NCBI GenBank assembly: GCA_951394405.1
Contig: OX596334.1
Coordinates: forward strand, 5,208,001 to 5,272,000
Direction of reading: 5' to 3'
Length of the DNA: 64,000 bases
From: Coprinellus micaceus
Lineage: Eukaryota; Basidiomycota; Agaricomycetes; Agaricales; Psathyrellaceae
Below the pieces are notes generated by a model, which was not told where the DNA came from, did no database searches, and was given only the letters and a program-made list of their open reading frames with translations. This document shows positions 44,560 through 57,100 of the stretch, piece after piece. Numbering within the stretch: position 1 is the first letter of the stretch; every line of letters begins with the position of its first letter. The translations under genes were made by a program, and so were the position numbers.

Positions 44560-44960
44560 GGAGCGATGGCGGCATGGCGAATAATCCACACATTGAGTTA
44601 CCGGGTCTCGTCGAACACCTTTTCCCCTCGCGTTCTCGTCACTCGAATGGGACTCGTCAGAATTCCATCAGGCACCCATACCCCACCTCTTCCTCGTTCT
44701 CCCGGTGTAAATAAGGGCTCCGTTACCTTCCATATCCCCCTCGCTCTCCGCTTCATCCATCCATCCATCCATCCATCCATCCCTTCTTCCCTTTGCCGAA
44801 GTGTGATGAGACACGGCATTGCAGAAGCTCTCCCAAGCTCCTTCTCCCATACTCGGACCATCGCAATCGCTGCTCAAAAGAATAACACAAGGTTTTCCTC
44901 TGGAGGTACGCAGAGCTCGGACTTTGACAATCGTGCGAGGTGGAGGGGGTCTAACCCCGC
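44560..44960 (+). repeat. Dispersed repeat family, copy 2, with (CATC)n microsatellite
   Basis: Matches copies at 28.6-29.5 kb (inverted) and 52.4-53.8 kb (same strand) through CACATTGAGTTACCGGGTCTC, TCTCGTCACTCGAAT, CAGAATTCCATCAGGC and CTCTTCCTCGTTCTCCCGG. A (CATC)n run at about 44754-44783 lies where copy 3 has only a few CATC units. It starts later in the family consensus than the other two copies, so it is 5'-truncated. Confidence 0.75.
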
Positions 44961-46969
44961 CTTTCAAGTTCGACCATCGTCGACGACGTCTGCGTGGGCG
45001 AGCAGGCAGATGCATCAGCGATGGTGTTGGTGGACGGGTGGTCTGCAGAACGGTTCAACGATGAATTGGGTGGACATCGAGGATTACACCTGTTGTTGCA
45101 CGTTGTAACAACCGTGTTCCAATGCCCAACGACATTCGTAACACAGTCCGATCTCAGCGAGGATCAACCCTGCTGCACTCGCATTCGCGCCTAATAAACC
45201 GCGAGACGAGTTGCAGGAAGGTGACCCATTGTTGAACGAGAACGGGGTGAACGGAGTGAAGGGACAGCGAATGCTCTTCTGAGCCCAGAGAAATTGGAAT
45301 GGATAGTGAAAGTTGAGTGGAAGTATAAGTCCAAGAGGGATGAGAGTGAGAGTGAGACGGATGGCCATTTGGAGTGTATGAGAGGGAGAAATGGGGGGCA
45401 AGGTGGGATAGATAAGAGTAGCAATGAGGAAGGGGAAGATATAGTAAAGGAGCGAGGATGCAGTGAAATGAGGGGAAGACAGCGAGATACGGGGTGTGAA
45501 ACTCGAGGAGCGTGAGATGGGAAGTAAATGAGAAGTCGAAATGCGAGGGGATACGAGAATAGAGAGAGGAGGGTCATGGATAAAGAGTTAGGTGACCAGG
45601 AAAGGGTCATCGAGAGGGGACCATCGTCGAGTACTTACATTCGATGACGGTTCGAACCTGAGCATCCGAGAGACATTGAAATTCCAATGGAGACCTATGC
45701 CACGCCGTCGATGAGCACTTCTCGGGCTCTTACTATCTCGATCGATCGAGTCCGATGTATCCTGCCTCGATCGACGCTGGACATGGTTGACTATCGGACT
45801 CAACCGTCGGTGATAGGAAGCGACGGGGATGCCATTTGCGTCTGAGCGCAAAAGGGTAAATGAATGTGACGTACATGCGCTTGAAAGAAGAGGGGGAGAT
45901 TGTCGGGGGAGCAAACGCGGCTCATAGAAGCTGCACGGGTGTAAGCGCGCAAGAGGCGCTGAGGGGTGTTCAGGGGGTCGCTGAACCAGTCTAGAGAGCT
46001 CTCGTGAAAGAAGATAAATTGGAAGGTGACATATGGAGCGAAGGAGGGAAAGTGGGGGTGAGGTATAACCTAAGGAAAAGGGTACAGGTACGCTACGGTC
46101 GATATATACGAAAACCATTGTTTGGGGATCATGGATACAAATGGTAGGTAAAGGAAGACTGAACCCGCATCGGTCATGTGAAAGGAACGCGATATTCCGA
46201 GATTCGCACACAGGATTCTCGCGTTCTCCACACGGGCGTCTATCTGGCGCCCTGGGTACCAGCACGCCGGTCGACCGTGTCGGATGTGTGGGAGATAACC
46301 TAGTGAGTGCTATACCATATACGTAGTACTAATACAATCAAATTGCTGTTAATTACTCAGCTTGGGACTTTGGAGAAGTGGAAAGGTATGAGACACCCAA
46401 CGGAAGGCGCGCGGCGTTCGGAGTCTGATCGGAGGGGCCACCGACGATTTTTCTTTCTTCCTTTCTCCCTCCTCCTCTTTCCTCGCTTGGGGTGAGTGAA
46501 GTGGAGTGCGGAAAGATCATATCTCACGTAGTGGTTGTGTACTGACAGTCGATCCGATCCGATTCTTACGCGCCCAAGAAGTCTCGCCGAACCTCCATGC
46601 CTTTATGTGTCTTGACGCGGTAAACGGGTGAGATCGTTTCAAACACTGTACCTCCACAGCTCAAGGAAGTACGCTGCTGGGTCATCCACAAAGTCATCAA
46701 CACCACCGACGGGTCTTCCCTCTTCCTCGTCGTTGATAAACCGCCACTCGTTGTCACCCCGCCGTCGACGCACCTCCTCATTCTCAACACCCGCGATCCC
46801 ACTAGGCAATTTCCGGGATCTTCATGTACGTCCGTTTTCTTAGCTCACATCTACCATATTTACGCGTTTTACACCCAATCCCACTAGGCGATGTCTTGAA
46901 TTCACGCATGCACCCCTCCCTGGACCTCACAATTCCCCACCCAGAAGATCTTCATCCGTTTGACCCGCT

Positions 46970-47180
46970 CCACACATCTATGGCGGCGACGTCAAACGCG
47001 CTTCTTCGTTGCCATCAATGGTGGCACGTCTCTGCTCTCGACCACTACCATTCCTCCGACCTGTGTCGCCTCCACCACCTCGATCGACTCGAACAACCCC
47101 GCCTGCTCTCAGCCGCCCACCGACACGTTCAACGACTCTTCGCACTCGCCGTTCCAGGCCCCGAACAAGGTGGCCAGTTC
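46970..47180 (+). repeat. Duplicated fragment, member 1 (partner at about 48,150-48,350)
   Basis: The segment with TCAAACGCGCTTCTTCGTTGCCATCAA, here described in parts (TCAAACGCG, TCGTTGCCATCAA), is echoed near 48,160 (TCAAACGCGTTCCTCGTCGC followed by CATCAACGATG). Both are followed by similar CACCACC- and CTCGTC-rich sequence. It is diverged and probably a relic of a local duplication. Confidence 0.5.
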
Positions 47181-48149
47181 TAGGGAGTGGAAGGGGTGCA
47201 TTACATAGGGTACATGTTCGTTATATCTCCTTCGTCTTTCCACTCTCGACCGCCACATCACCCTCGCTTTCGGCGCCTGAACTGCACCTCCGGACACTCG
47301 CACGCAAGCCATCTCCGAGACCAAGAACGCACGCAGTCGTAACATATCCCCTGGCTCTCCCCCCCTTCAACCACCTCTCGTTTCCCTCTATTCACCGTTC
47401 AATCTCAATGGGTATCACGTTCGACACTTGATCCCTCCTGTATGCCGTCGCCGACTTCACTTATCTCTTCCCTCTGTTCTTGCACATTATCCCCTTTGAC
47501 TTCGTTCAACCTCTTCACCTTACGTTCCAATCTCCTTAGTGTATTTAACTACCAGTGATATTCTTCTCCAGTCCCCCTCTCATCTCGTACCCATACCATG
47601 CGTGCTTCCCGATCGGAGACTTCCTAAATTCGACGGTTCACCTCTATACGTAGAGGTGATCGCGTCACCGATGCGGAAACTCGCTCAAGAGTCGGAGCTA
47701 CTGTAATTTTTATCGTACACACTTCAGAAGTAATTCACTTTGATTTCGAGACACCCAGCTGCGTGAATCCTTCCTGCCACTCGAAGCCCTAGCCCGAATC
47801 CAAAATTTCGGCTCAGCTCGGTGAACTGAGAAGGGGGGTGGTGCTGCCTTTTAAGTTAGAGGCGCAGGTACCTTGTGCTTTTGGACGGTCGGAGGAGTGT
47901 CAATCTCGCCTTACACGTAGATGTGAGCGATCGTAACAAAGAAGCTCTGCCGCACCAAAACCAACACTCTCCGCCAACCCGGGTGAGCTGAACACAGGCT
48001 ACGGGCTCCACCCAGCGTGTAGTTCTAGTGCTAAAGGTATGCTAATTATCCTCAAGTTCCCTTACTTTCCTCTCTCAACAAGCCCCGGAACCAAGTCCGA
48101 TCCGCACAGGGGACGCCAACGCGTTCGATAGGGGCATTAATATATCTGG

Positions 48150-48350
48150 AAACCCCATCAAACGCGTTCCTCGTCGCCATCAACGATGACGATGCTCTCA
48201 TGCCGACCACCACCACCTCTCCTCTCTATCTCTGCCCCCGCTCAACTCGTCTCTCGCCCATTCAACCTTGAATTCTGCAGGAGCGCCCACACCTTTCGTC
48301 GCGCCCATCGTGAACGAGAACGATCAACAACGACCCCTAACGAGGCGGGT
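48150..48350 (+). repeat. Duplicated fragment, member 2 (partner at about 46,970-47,180)
   Basis: Diverged copy of the 46,970 segment on the same strand, about 1.2 kb away. No gene is associated. Confidence 0.5.
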
Positions 48351-51119
48351 ACAACGAGTCCTCGATCGACGAGCACTGCCCATTGTGCCCCTCGGCGCCT
48401 GGTACACTCGCTACGGATAGCTCGAGTGTTTGGATCCCCAGTACCTGCTCGGGGCGTGCGGCAGGAGGTATGCAAGACCCGACGACGCGTTATCTCGAGG
48501 GAGGGGTGGAAAGGATGGAAGGGTCAGTTGGGATTTGAAGGGAGGAGAATAGAAGACGTGACTCGTTTAGGAAGCCCTCAACAACGAAGGTCCTGCCCAA
48601 GCCGGCAGACGGGTTGAAGGATATCCCCGGGTTGCCCCCCGGGTTGCGGTTCTTCTGGCGGAGCGGGATGAATGAGAACAAGGCGTATTCCTAGAGAATC
48701 GGCCAGGAGCAGTGACTCGTGAGTATTCGTCTCGTTTCATTCATTCATCGCTTCATCCGATTCCATCCTTTTTGTTCGTCTGAATTCGTCAATTTGTTTC
48801 GTCTCGCTCACCCTCGTTTTGGTTTCCAGGGTTTCGCCGCCGCTTCATGTTGAAGGGCTATGTCCGACGCCAATCCCCTCTGCCTATCCCATCCCATTCC
48901 ATTCCTTCCCCAATCCGGAGCCACAATTCGCCCACACGACGGGCGACTGTCTCATCTCTCCGTGGTTGCGGTCGCCGTAGCGTCACCCCAGCGTTCTGTC
49001 GAGAGCCCTATTCTTTCCGCTTCTTACCCCATACTCATTTACACAGATTCAAGCCTCGCTCGCCCATATCCTACGGCGTTTACTCTCACGTTTGCGTTCG
49101 TTACACCGGTACGATCGGTCCTTCGATAACCACGTTCCCTGTTTGCCCCCTTCATTTAGATCTTCGCTTTCTCATGTTCTGTTTCACTTTCAATTACCTG
49201 GGGTATGAGAGTTGTTCAACGGGAACTTCGCTATCCCCGCTCATTCAACCCCACGCCTTTCCCGCCGCACCATGGAGACTCGCGCAGACGACGAAACCTG
49301 CTGGGTGATGTCGGACGTACTTCAGCCCCGAGACCGCAGCCTCCTACCCTGCCCTTTGGCGCCCTTTACACAGATCACGCTCTTGTACCTTCGCATTCGC
49401 TGTATCCGCTCTGACCTTTCCATCCATTCATTCGGTAATACATTCCGTTCCCTCGTTTCATTCCGCTCGCTTTTGCGATTCGCTCCGTTCGACGCGATAC
49501 CCCCTTCGTTTCGATCACACCCCGTCGATGTGTCGACGCATCACAGTCGTCCCTTCCATTGGCACATCCCTCTACTCCCCAACTCAACGTTTCACCTAGA
49601 CCACCCTTCTAGCTCACCCCGCCCTTGTCTACGCGCCTCCGGCCGCCTATAGACCCAAACCGAAGGTCGGTGCATCATGATCTGCATTCGGCGTATGTGC
49701 TTACCTTTGTTACCCAGTCCTCCATCCACCGAGAACGTGGCTACTGAACAAGCATACAGATTCATTTGTTCGGTCAGGCGACGAACGTGGGGTGGAGGTG
49801 AAGACAAACACTGACGACGGGGACGGACGCTCGGTGACGGGATGAGGTTAGGCCTGAGATATCCCTCTTCTCGATACGAGGGGATAACACGTACCCACTC
49901 GCCGCTCTTCTTCTCTCACTCCTCCCCCTGCACTCGTTCCACCCATTGTAGGCCTATCTATCGCGCGCTGAGGCCTATGCACCACTCTCCCATTGACCGA
50001 CAGCACACGGGTGGCGCTGGAACGTGTTCGGAACTCCCAGAGGCGTCTGAACGAACAGATAGCGTCATTAGTATGTATCCCAAGCTCGTATCAACGAAGG
50101 CACTCTTACCTAGGGAACAAGCCGTCAAGTAACGCATTTCAATAGTCCGTACGTCCTCCCCTCACCGCAGCCCCCGGACACACCACAGGTTCTCGGTTCA
50201 AGTCGATACCGGGTCTTCAGATCCATGGATCGCGTCTTCGTCTCGTGGTACGGTCCCTTGTAGCGAAATCCCGAAGAGGTATGACCCATAGTGATCGGGG
50301 TCGACGGATACGGTGCAGTCGATTGGTACCGGTCAGTTACCTGATTTTGTTGAGGAGGTAAGGCTCGAGGAGGGGATTCGCTCCTCTGTGTATCGGAGAG
50401 TTCGTTCCCCGCCTTACTCTAGAATGGAACTCCTTGCTATCCACCCAACGCACTCAATTCGTCGCGCCCGAGTGGCTTGCGGAGTGCAGAAGAGGTGTGA
50501 CGGTTGCGAGAGGGAGTACGAAGGGTCGAGTCACGTTGGGGATAGGAGGACGAACTGACCGCTGGAGAGCGAATGTCGCATATCAACAAGGAGGGGACGA
50601 AGGCTCGCCACCCTTCGCGTAGATTACCTTCGAGGACATGCCGACGGACTGGTCGTGTGGGGTCGACTGAACGTGGGCGGGTATGAGTCTGACAACCACG
50701 CTATTGGTACGTGATCTCCATCACCGCCCTGCCGAGATGTTGTCTGATCTCCCTTCCCTATCTCACTTTCTCTCTTCCTCCCCAGATCATCTCCCCCCGT
50801 TCACTTTCCTCCACACCCGATCTCTCTGTTGCGCGTCTCCGCCTCGACTCTTCCCTTCCTCCTTCCTTGAACACCCACTTTCTTCCCCTTCCTCCAAACT
50901 TCAATTCATGGTCTCCTGATCACTCGATTACGCCATTTGCAGGCGCACACACCTCAAGCTGAGTATATACCTTTACGATGATACAAAGGGGATGCATTGA
51001 CGAAATGATAGGTTCCTTGCGATACCCCCCGGAGCGCCAGGAAGGGACCGCATCCCCTCCCCTCCTCGGAATCGGACACCCTTCTGCCGTTGACTCCCGC
51101 GTCCACTCCACCGCTGTCG

Positions 51120-51365
51120 GGGAAGAGAGGGACGTGGATTTGTGAGGGGTGAGAGGGAGCGCATCTCCGAGCGCGGTGTTGCAATGTGGTGTGTCATTGA
51201 TCCTTGAGAGTGGGAGGATTGCGAAAACGGTATGGGGTATGGATCGGTATTGTCATCGTTCCCTTTTGTCGTTTGGGTTCCAGCGTGTTGGGGGCATTTT
51301 TGGAAAGGATTCCTCTTGTCTTACAACACGAGGAAGCTGTTTAGATACACTACTCAATGTAACGA
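51120..51365 (+). repeat. Duplicated fragment, member 1 (partner at about 61,405-61,665)
   Basis: GAGAGGGACGTGGATTTG, GTGGGAGGATTGCGAA and CAATACACTAC-like words occur in the same order here and at 61.4-61.7 kb. The translated scraps SLILESGRIAK and PLILACGRIAN are also alike. Both copies are non-functional. Confidence 0.65.
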
Positions 51366-52419
51366 GACTTTTCTTCAGACGGTAGGCGAGCCTGAGTGAT
51401 GGGGGCATGAAGGGAATCCATGAGTGAGCTTCGAATAACGGAGACGCGTGCCTACTTTGGCGCTCTTCAAGCTACATCCGCCCTATCCCAGTTGTTCCAT
51501 ATCAGGGTTATAGACTGCCCCGAGCTGTGTGCTCGACCGGGAGGGTTGACTGCGCGAGTGAGAGGCCGGGGAAGGTTGATCATACCCTCGAAGTAAGTTT
51601 CCGCATGTATCGCAGATTATCGATGCTCTAGCCGCAACGACCCGCCATGTCCTGCGTTATGGAATGATAGCGGCATTTCACAGTCGATATGAGCAGAGTC
51701 TCGAGTCTTGCTGAGTAGGAGAGTACGGTCTCACTTTCATTAATCGAGCCTGTCATCGCAGTGTGCGCAAGCTAACAAACATCTAACGCCTCCCCGCGCT
51801 GCTGCATATCCCTTCCGTCGACTACATTAACTCGCTGCTCATGCCTCTAGCGCCCTCGCACCGCGTGCCCCCTCCTCTAACCCCCGGATCGGATTAGTTC
51901 TTGACACTTCCATCGGTGATACGAATATAGTTATAATAGAGTAGACCCAGCCTCGTATGCTGCGGTGGTGCGAGTGCGGACTTCGCTTCCTCGAAGTCGA
52001 ATCGCGGGGATACGTCGTCTAGATTTATACACCTGTCGATGCCGGACGAGCGTACACTTCATGCCATTGTGTCGCCGTCCTGCGTGAATGCTGGTGCGAG
52101 GATGTAATGGCACAACTTGCAGAAACGAGCTGAGCATTCAGATTGAAGTATGAGCGGAGGTTTAGCGCTCAGACTTGGACCGCAGATTAACTGCGGAATG
52201 AATTAATTCATTTGTGTGGGTTAGAGTGGGGGACGGGAATAGTTCGGTCAGTGCTAATCATAGAAAGTCTGCGTCTTGAGTGCAGTCGAATAGACGAGCA
52301 TACGCTGGGATACAGCGACGTGGAGGCACACGGGAACTGCATTGACTATCGGTACTTCCCCCTCGTGCGCTTGGGAAGAATGAGAATGAATTAGCAGCAA
52401 GTCGCACCGGCTACTCACG

Positions 52420-53770
52420 AAGGTGAAACGCCGTGGGACGCCGCAAGAAGTCAGCGGAGTCGTTGAAATGAAGCGGGAGTCCGAGAGTCCGCGTATGCAC
52501 CGGCGACTTAGGGGCAGTGGAGGCCTGCGCCGCAGCGCACCTACGGCTTCTCATGCAGTGCTTCTCCTGACCGGTGTTCTCACTTTTTCTCAAGGCTAAC
52601 TTGAGCGACTCTCCCTGTGAGCTCGTCGATACAATGAACCAGACTCTACCCAAAGGGAAGTCCTTCGAAATAAGCGCCGAAGCGCCTTATCGCCCTTTGG
52701 CGACTATCACCCCGCATTCCCCTTCTTATCGGCGCCTAAGTCCCCTTGCCTCTTATGTCCGTATCTCCCTACCGAGCGCCGGGTACGTAAGTCTCCAACT
52801 CCCACCCAATCACAGATGAATCACACAGACACGGGTTGGATACCCACCGAACGTCGGGCGTCTACGCCACACATTGATTTACCGGGTCTCGTCGAACATG
52901 TTTTTCTGAGTACCCATACGATGAGTAAATTCAGATTGCCAAGACTTTGGTTGATATGTCACGTCACGCTGTTGGAGGACTGCTGGGAATGGCACCGGAG
53001 GCCGGGATGGCGGGGGAATTGCCTCTTTGGGTATCAAGTCGGTATGTAGATGTAAAAAGTGCAAGTGCGGGGAGTAATAGTAAGCGACGAAAGTTGTAAT
53101 TACATGAGCTCGTTTTCATTCGCGACAGTCCCCACATTCTCATATGGGTAGCTCCCTCCCGCTCCGCATTGCACCCCTCCCTTCGGGGGGGCCCCGCCAT
53201 GCTTCGGGGAGGGTCCCAAGGCCCCCGATATGAGACCGTCAGTCACATACGTGGGGCCCCCGTTCCTTGCTGCCGCTCATCTTTTTGCTCGGCCCAAGGG
53301 CCTCGGAATTGACAGACGGATGGCTACGGGGGTAAGGAGGGCGGGAACACAGGCGATACGGGACTTGCCGGGCCAGCTGATGTGACCGTGACTGTGGCTG
53401 TACCCCGGATCTCAATTTACTCATCGAACGGTCCCTCTGTTTTTCTCTCGCGTTCTCGTCACTCGAATAGGCCTCGTCAGAATTCCATCAGGCGCCCATA
53501 TTTCACCTCTTCCTCGTTCTCCCGGTGTGAACAAGAGTTCTATTACCTTCCATATCGCTCTCTCTCTCCCTTTCATCCATCCATCCCTTCTTCCCTTCTC
53601 CGAAATCCTAACGAAACTCGGCATCATCGAAGCCCTCCCAAGCTCCTTCTCCCATACTCGGCCCATCTCAATCGCCGCTCAAGAGAACAACAAGAGCTCT
53701 CAACTGAAGGTACGTCGAGCTCGGACTTGGACAAATCATGCGAGGCGGGGGTCAAGCGGGGAATAGGAGG
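52420..53770 (+). repeat. Dispersed repeat family, copy 3, split by a transposon insertion
   Basis: Longest copy of the family, collinear with the reverse complement of 28.6-29.5 kb from ACCGGTGTTCTCAC to ACGAAACTCGGCATC. It is interrupted between 52,908 and 53,437 by an inverted-repeat element. It ends about 370 bases upstream of the F-box gene at 54.1 kb. Confidence 0.75.
52908..53437. mobile_element. 530-bp inverted-repeat element with 9-bp target duplication (Mutator-type size)
   Basis: Both ends are flanked by TGTTTTTCT (52899-52907 and 53438-53446). The left terminus reads GAGTACCCATACGATGAGTA and the reverse complement of the right terminus reads GAGGGACCGTTCGATGAGTA; the similarity continues through AATTCAGAT/AATTGAGAT, so about 24 of 29 positions match. 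Copies 1 and 2 of the host repeat lack the insert and keep a single equivalent of the 9-base site. A 9-bp duplication with inverted ends is typical of Mutator-like (MULE) elements. There is no transposase gene inside, so it is non-autonomous. Confidence 0.85.
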
Positions 53771-54135
53771 AGATAGGGGCTTGATGGCGGCTTTTCCCGC
53801 CGTCGGTGCCTGGCGTGTGCCGGGCGTTCCTCGTTGTCCTCGTCCGTCATCCACATTCCTCCTCCTCCTCGTTCCTTTCCTCGAAGTGTTGGGTTTTGGG
53901 GTTCAATACAGCGAAGTTGGCGCTGTAGGAACACCTTGATCAGGCCACGACGAACTGGAACGAACCTACTAGCGACGGCGGGAACATTTATCATGACCTT
54001 GTGACTACCCAAGATCTTTACTAACAAGGGCGACATTGCTTTATTTATACGGCCTTGTCTTACATTCTACGCCCCGACTCACACAACTCTATCCTCGCCG
54101 ACCACGACACGAAGAACTAACCTTTCCGAACGACC

Positions 54136-57100
54136 GTGTCAATACCGGATATTCACCTCCGAGATCGGCCTACCCAACTTCCAAACGATATAGAAACAAT
54201 CCCCAAGAGGATTAACGAAGGATATGTGGTTCAAGAAACGCGACTCGAAGGGGAAACAACGCGTTGTGGACGGGTGCTTTGGCAAAAGGTACGTCCAGGC
54301 ATGGTTCATCTCTCCTTCGATTTCGTAGGTCTAATCGGCGAACCTAGCTTGCGAAATCGGTCGCTGGACGACAATATACCTCCTTCACCATCCTCAAGCC
54401 CGCCCTCCTCATACCCTCATCCCATAGCGCCGTCAATAGACGCCCATCACCCGGATGTACCGCACCACGGCCATGTTCTCAAGGACCGACGATCCCAATT
54501 TCTTCGGCTGTTTGGACACAGGGCCGTTACGCCCAAGTCGTCGTCCGAGTCGCTAGCTAGCGTGTCGACGGCGTTCTCGGCATGTACGCCATCCACGACG
54601 ACAAGGCGGAAGGTTAAGGCCGAGCCAAGTCATTCGTCGTTGTCCTCGATTGCATCCTCTTATGTCCTAGCGCGGACGTCCACGTCGAGCGCATCTTCTG
54701 GGAGGAAAGAGTCGAAGGAGAGCTTGAGGAAGGAAAGGGGCAAACTGACTCGAGATCGAGGGAAGCGGGAGACGGGGCAGCCACCACGGAAGGAACCTTT
54801 CACCCCCGACCTCCCTCCAGAAGTATGGGCGTACATCCTCCACTTCGCCGCCAAACCTCCACATCCATTCCTCGCATCATCGTACCTCGCGCCTTCTTCC
54901 TCGCTCGCCTCTTCGTCATCCCTACCAGCATCTTCGTCTACTCCCACACCCCAAGGTGGCGACCCTGTCTCGTTCCTCACATATCCCACGTCCTCGAGCT
55001 CCGCCCACTTAGCCCAAGCGTACGAACGCATGATGGGCGTCAAGCTCGCGTTGACCACCGTCTGCAAGCTTTGGCACGCCATCGGGCAGGAGGTGCTATG
55101 GGGATTCGTGTGGGTTCAGAGCGCGAAGCAAGCGGAGAGGGTTCTCCGGATCCTTGACTCGAAAGCCTTGCGGAATACCCCTACCGAGTCGGGGACGAGT
55201 CTCGTCGAGACTTATGCGTACGATACCCGCGACCTCGGCCGACATATCCACCGGCTCCATATCGAACCCTCCTCGAACCCTACGCTCGATTTCAATCGGT
55301 GCAATCCGGAGACGGTGATGAAGATAGTGGGGCATGCGACCGGCCTCCAGGTATTCAGCGATTTTAGGGGCATTTGGAGGAGGTCGAAGTTCGGCGTGTG
55401 GGGTCCGCTTCCTTCGTCAGTTGTTCTGGCGTTGACAAGTTTGAGTTTGAGTTCGGCGGAGGATACGGAGGGAGGGCCAGACGATGAAGCCCCCGTGGTT
55501 CCGGGTATGGTTACACCGCATACCTACACTGCGACGTCGACGACCTCTATCACCACTTCCACCACTTCCACCTCAATTCCATCGAGATCCGCGGCGAGCT
55601 CGCTGTCTTTCTTCGACGGCTTCGATACCCCTCCGCCACTCTCCCCCTCGTCGATTACCTCCGCTTCCTGCTACGACGACGACGACGACCCCCTCCTCTC
55701 TGCACTCCTCTCCCCTGCATCCGCGTCGAGCTCCCTCAAGAGGTTGAGCTGGACGTCGTACGACCACCCCGTCCCTTCCATGTCTACCTCCCTTCTCGCT
55801 GTCGACGAAGACCTCCACGACGACCCAGAACACGCGGAGAAGCAGAGGGAACGCGTGTACGATGCGGGTATACGCTACTTCGCGCGCGTCGTAGGGCCGA
55901 AAATCGAGATGGCGGCGGAACGGTTGGAGTTCCTCGAGCTTACGCTTTGTGCGGGGGATGTAGACGGGAGAGGTGGTGGATGGCTGGATTTGATGTTGAG
56001 TTCAGGGAGGAGTACTAGGGGAATGGGAGGGGGAGAAGCAGGAGAGATGGTGGGGAAGGCATTGGACTTGCTGGTGCTGAGGAGTTTGAAGGTGACGTTG
56101 GATAATGCGACGTTTCATGTTCAGTCGACTTGGTGAGTTTGTTTTCGTTTTCGCGCCTTCGGTTCGAATTCTTGTTTGTTTGGATCCTTCGTTGGTTCGC
56201 CCCTTCGCTTCGTTGGGTTATTCGGAGATCTATCTTCTTCTTTCCTGTTCGCTCGAACCTTCCTTTCGATGCTCGCTCTTTCCACCAATCTGTCCTTCGG
56301 GTTAGTAGCCGGCCTCCGTTCTCTCTGTGCTTCACTTACTCGTTCTGCTTGTCGTTTCTTCATATCCGCCAGGGCTTCTCTTCGTTCTGCTTATTCCTCT
56401 ATTCGGCGGTTCCTTCTTTCTTTCCTTCATATTCGCTCGAACCGCTCTCTTCGTTTGGTTCAGTTCTTCCGTCCCCTTCGTTCTGTGCTCCGAGTCGCTT
56501 CCCTTTCGCGTCCGCGCCTCCTTCGATGTGGCCTTCTTTCATTCCCCGTCCGATTCCTTCCTTCGGGTTTTGTGGTAGCGCTCTCCCTTCCATCGTGCCC
56601 CTACGCCCCATCTTCTCACCAAACCAAGATTATTCCTTGCATCACTTTTCGTCGCTTCTTGGTTCATCCGTTCCATCCGTTTCCCTTTGGCCTCTCGTCG
56701 ATTTTCTTCTTCTCCCCTATCTACGTTTCTCTCATACCCTTCGTTGTACCTTTTCACCTTTCTTTTGCCCTACTGTTCCAATTACGAACAGAGGTTAACT
56801 AACGCCATCCTCTCCCCTCAGGTCAATCCCCGCACTGGTCAATCTTTCTGTCATCTCCGCCGACTTTAGTTGCGCAGGTGCCGGATTCAAGGAATTCTTC
56901 GAGGCGCACGGCGTGAAGCTCAGGCAACTCGAGCTCGGCCATTCTACGGAGGCGATCGAAGACCATTTCCTTTCCGCCTCGCATGCGAACGCGAGCGACG
57001 GGGGAAGTAGGTGGAGATACAGTGGTATGCGGGTCCCGCTAGCGGAGTGGTGCCCCGGCCTCGAACAGTTTATCTGTTCGGCGGAGGCGGAGTGGAACTG

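Larger units (their letters stand above)
44961..52419. other. Gene-poor region with short duplicated fragments
   Basis: No complete gene was found. Protein-like scraps occur (for example LKEVRCWVIHKVINTTDG near 46,670 and TQFVAPEWLAECRRGVTVAR near 50,450) but do not join into models. Several T/C-rich blocks (45.2-45.6, 48.7-49.6 and 50.7-50.9 kb) give long but uninformative open frames. Two duplicated fragments are listed separately. Confidence 0.4.

Noticed and set aside
56130..56802. Two overlapping plus-strand frames of over 200 codons
   Set aside because: They lie inside the TTCG-rich intron and exist because stop codons are rare in that composition.
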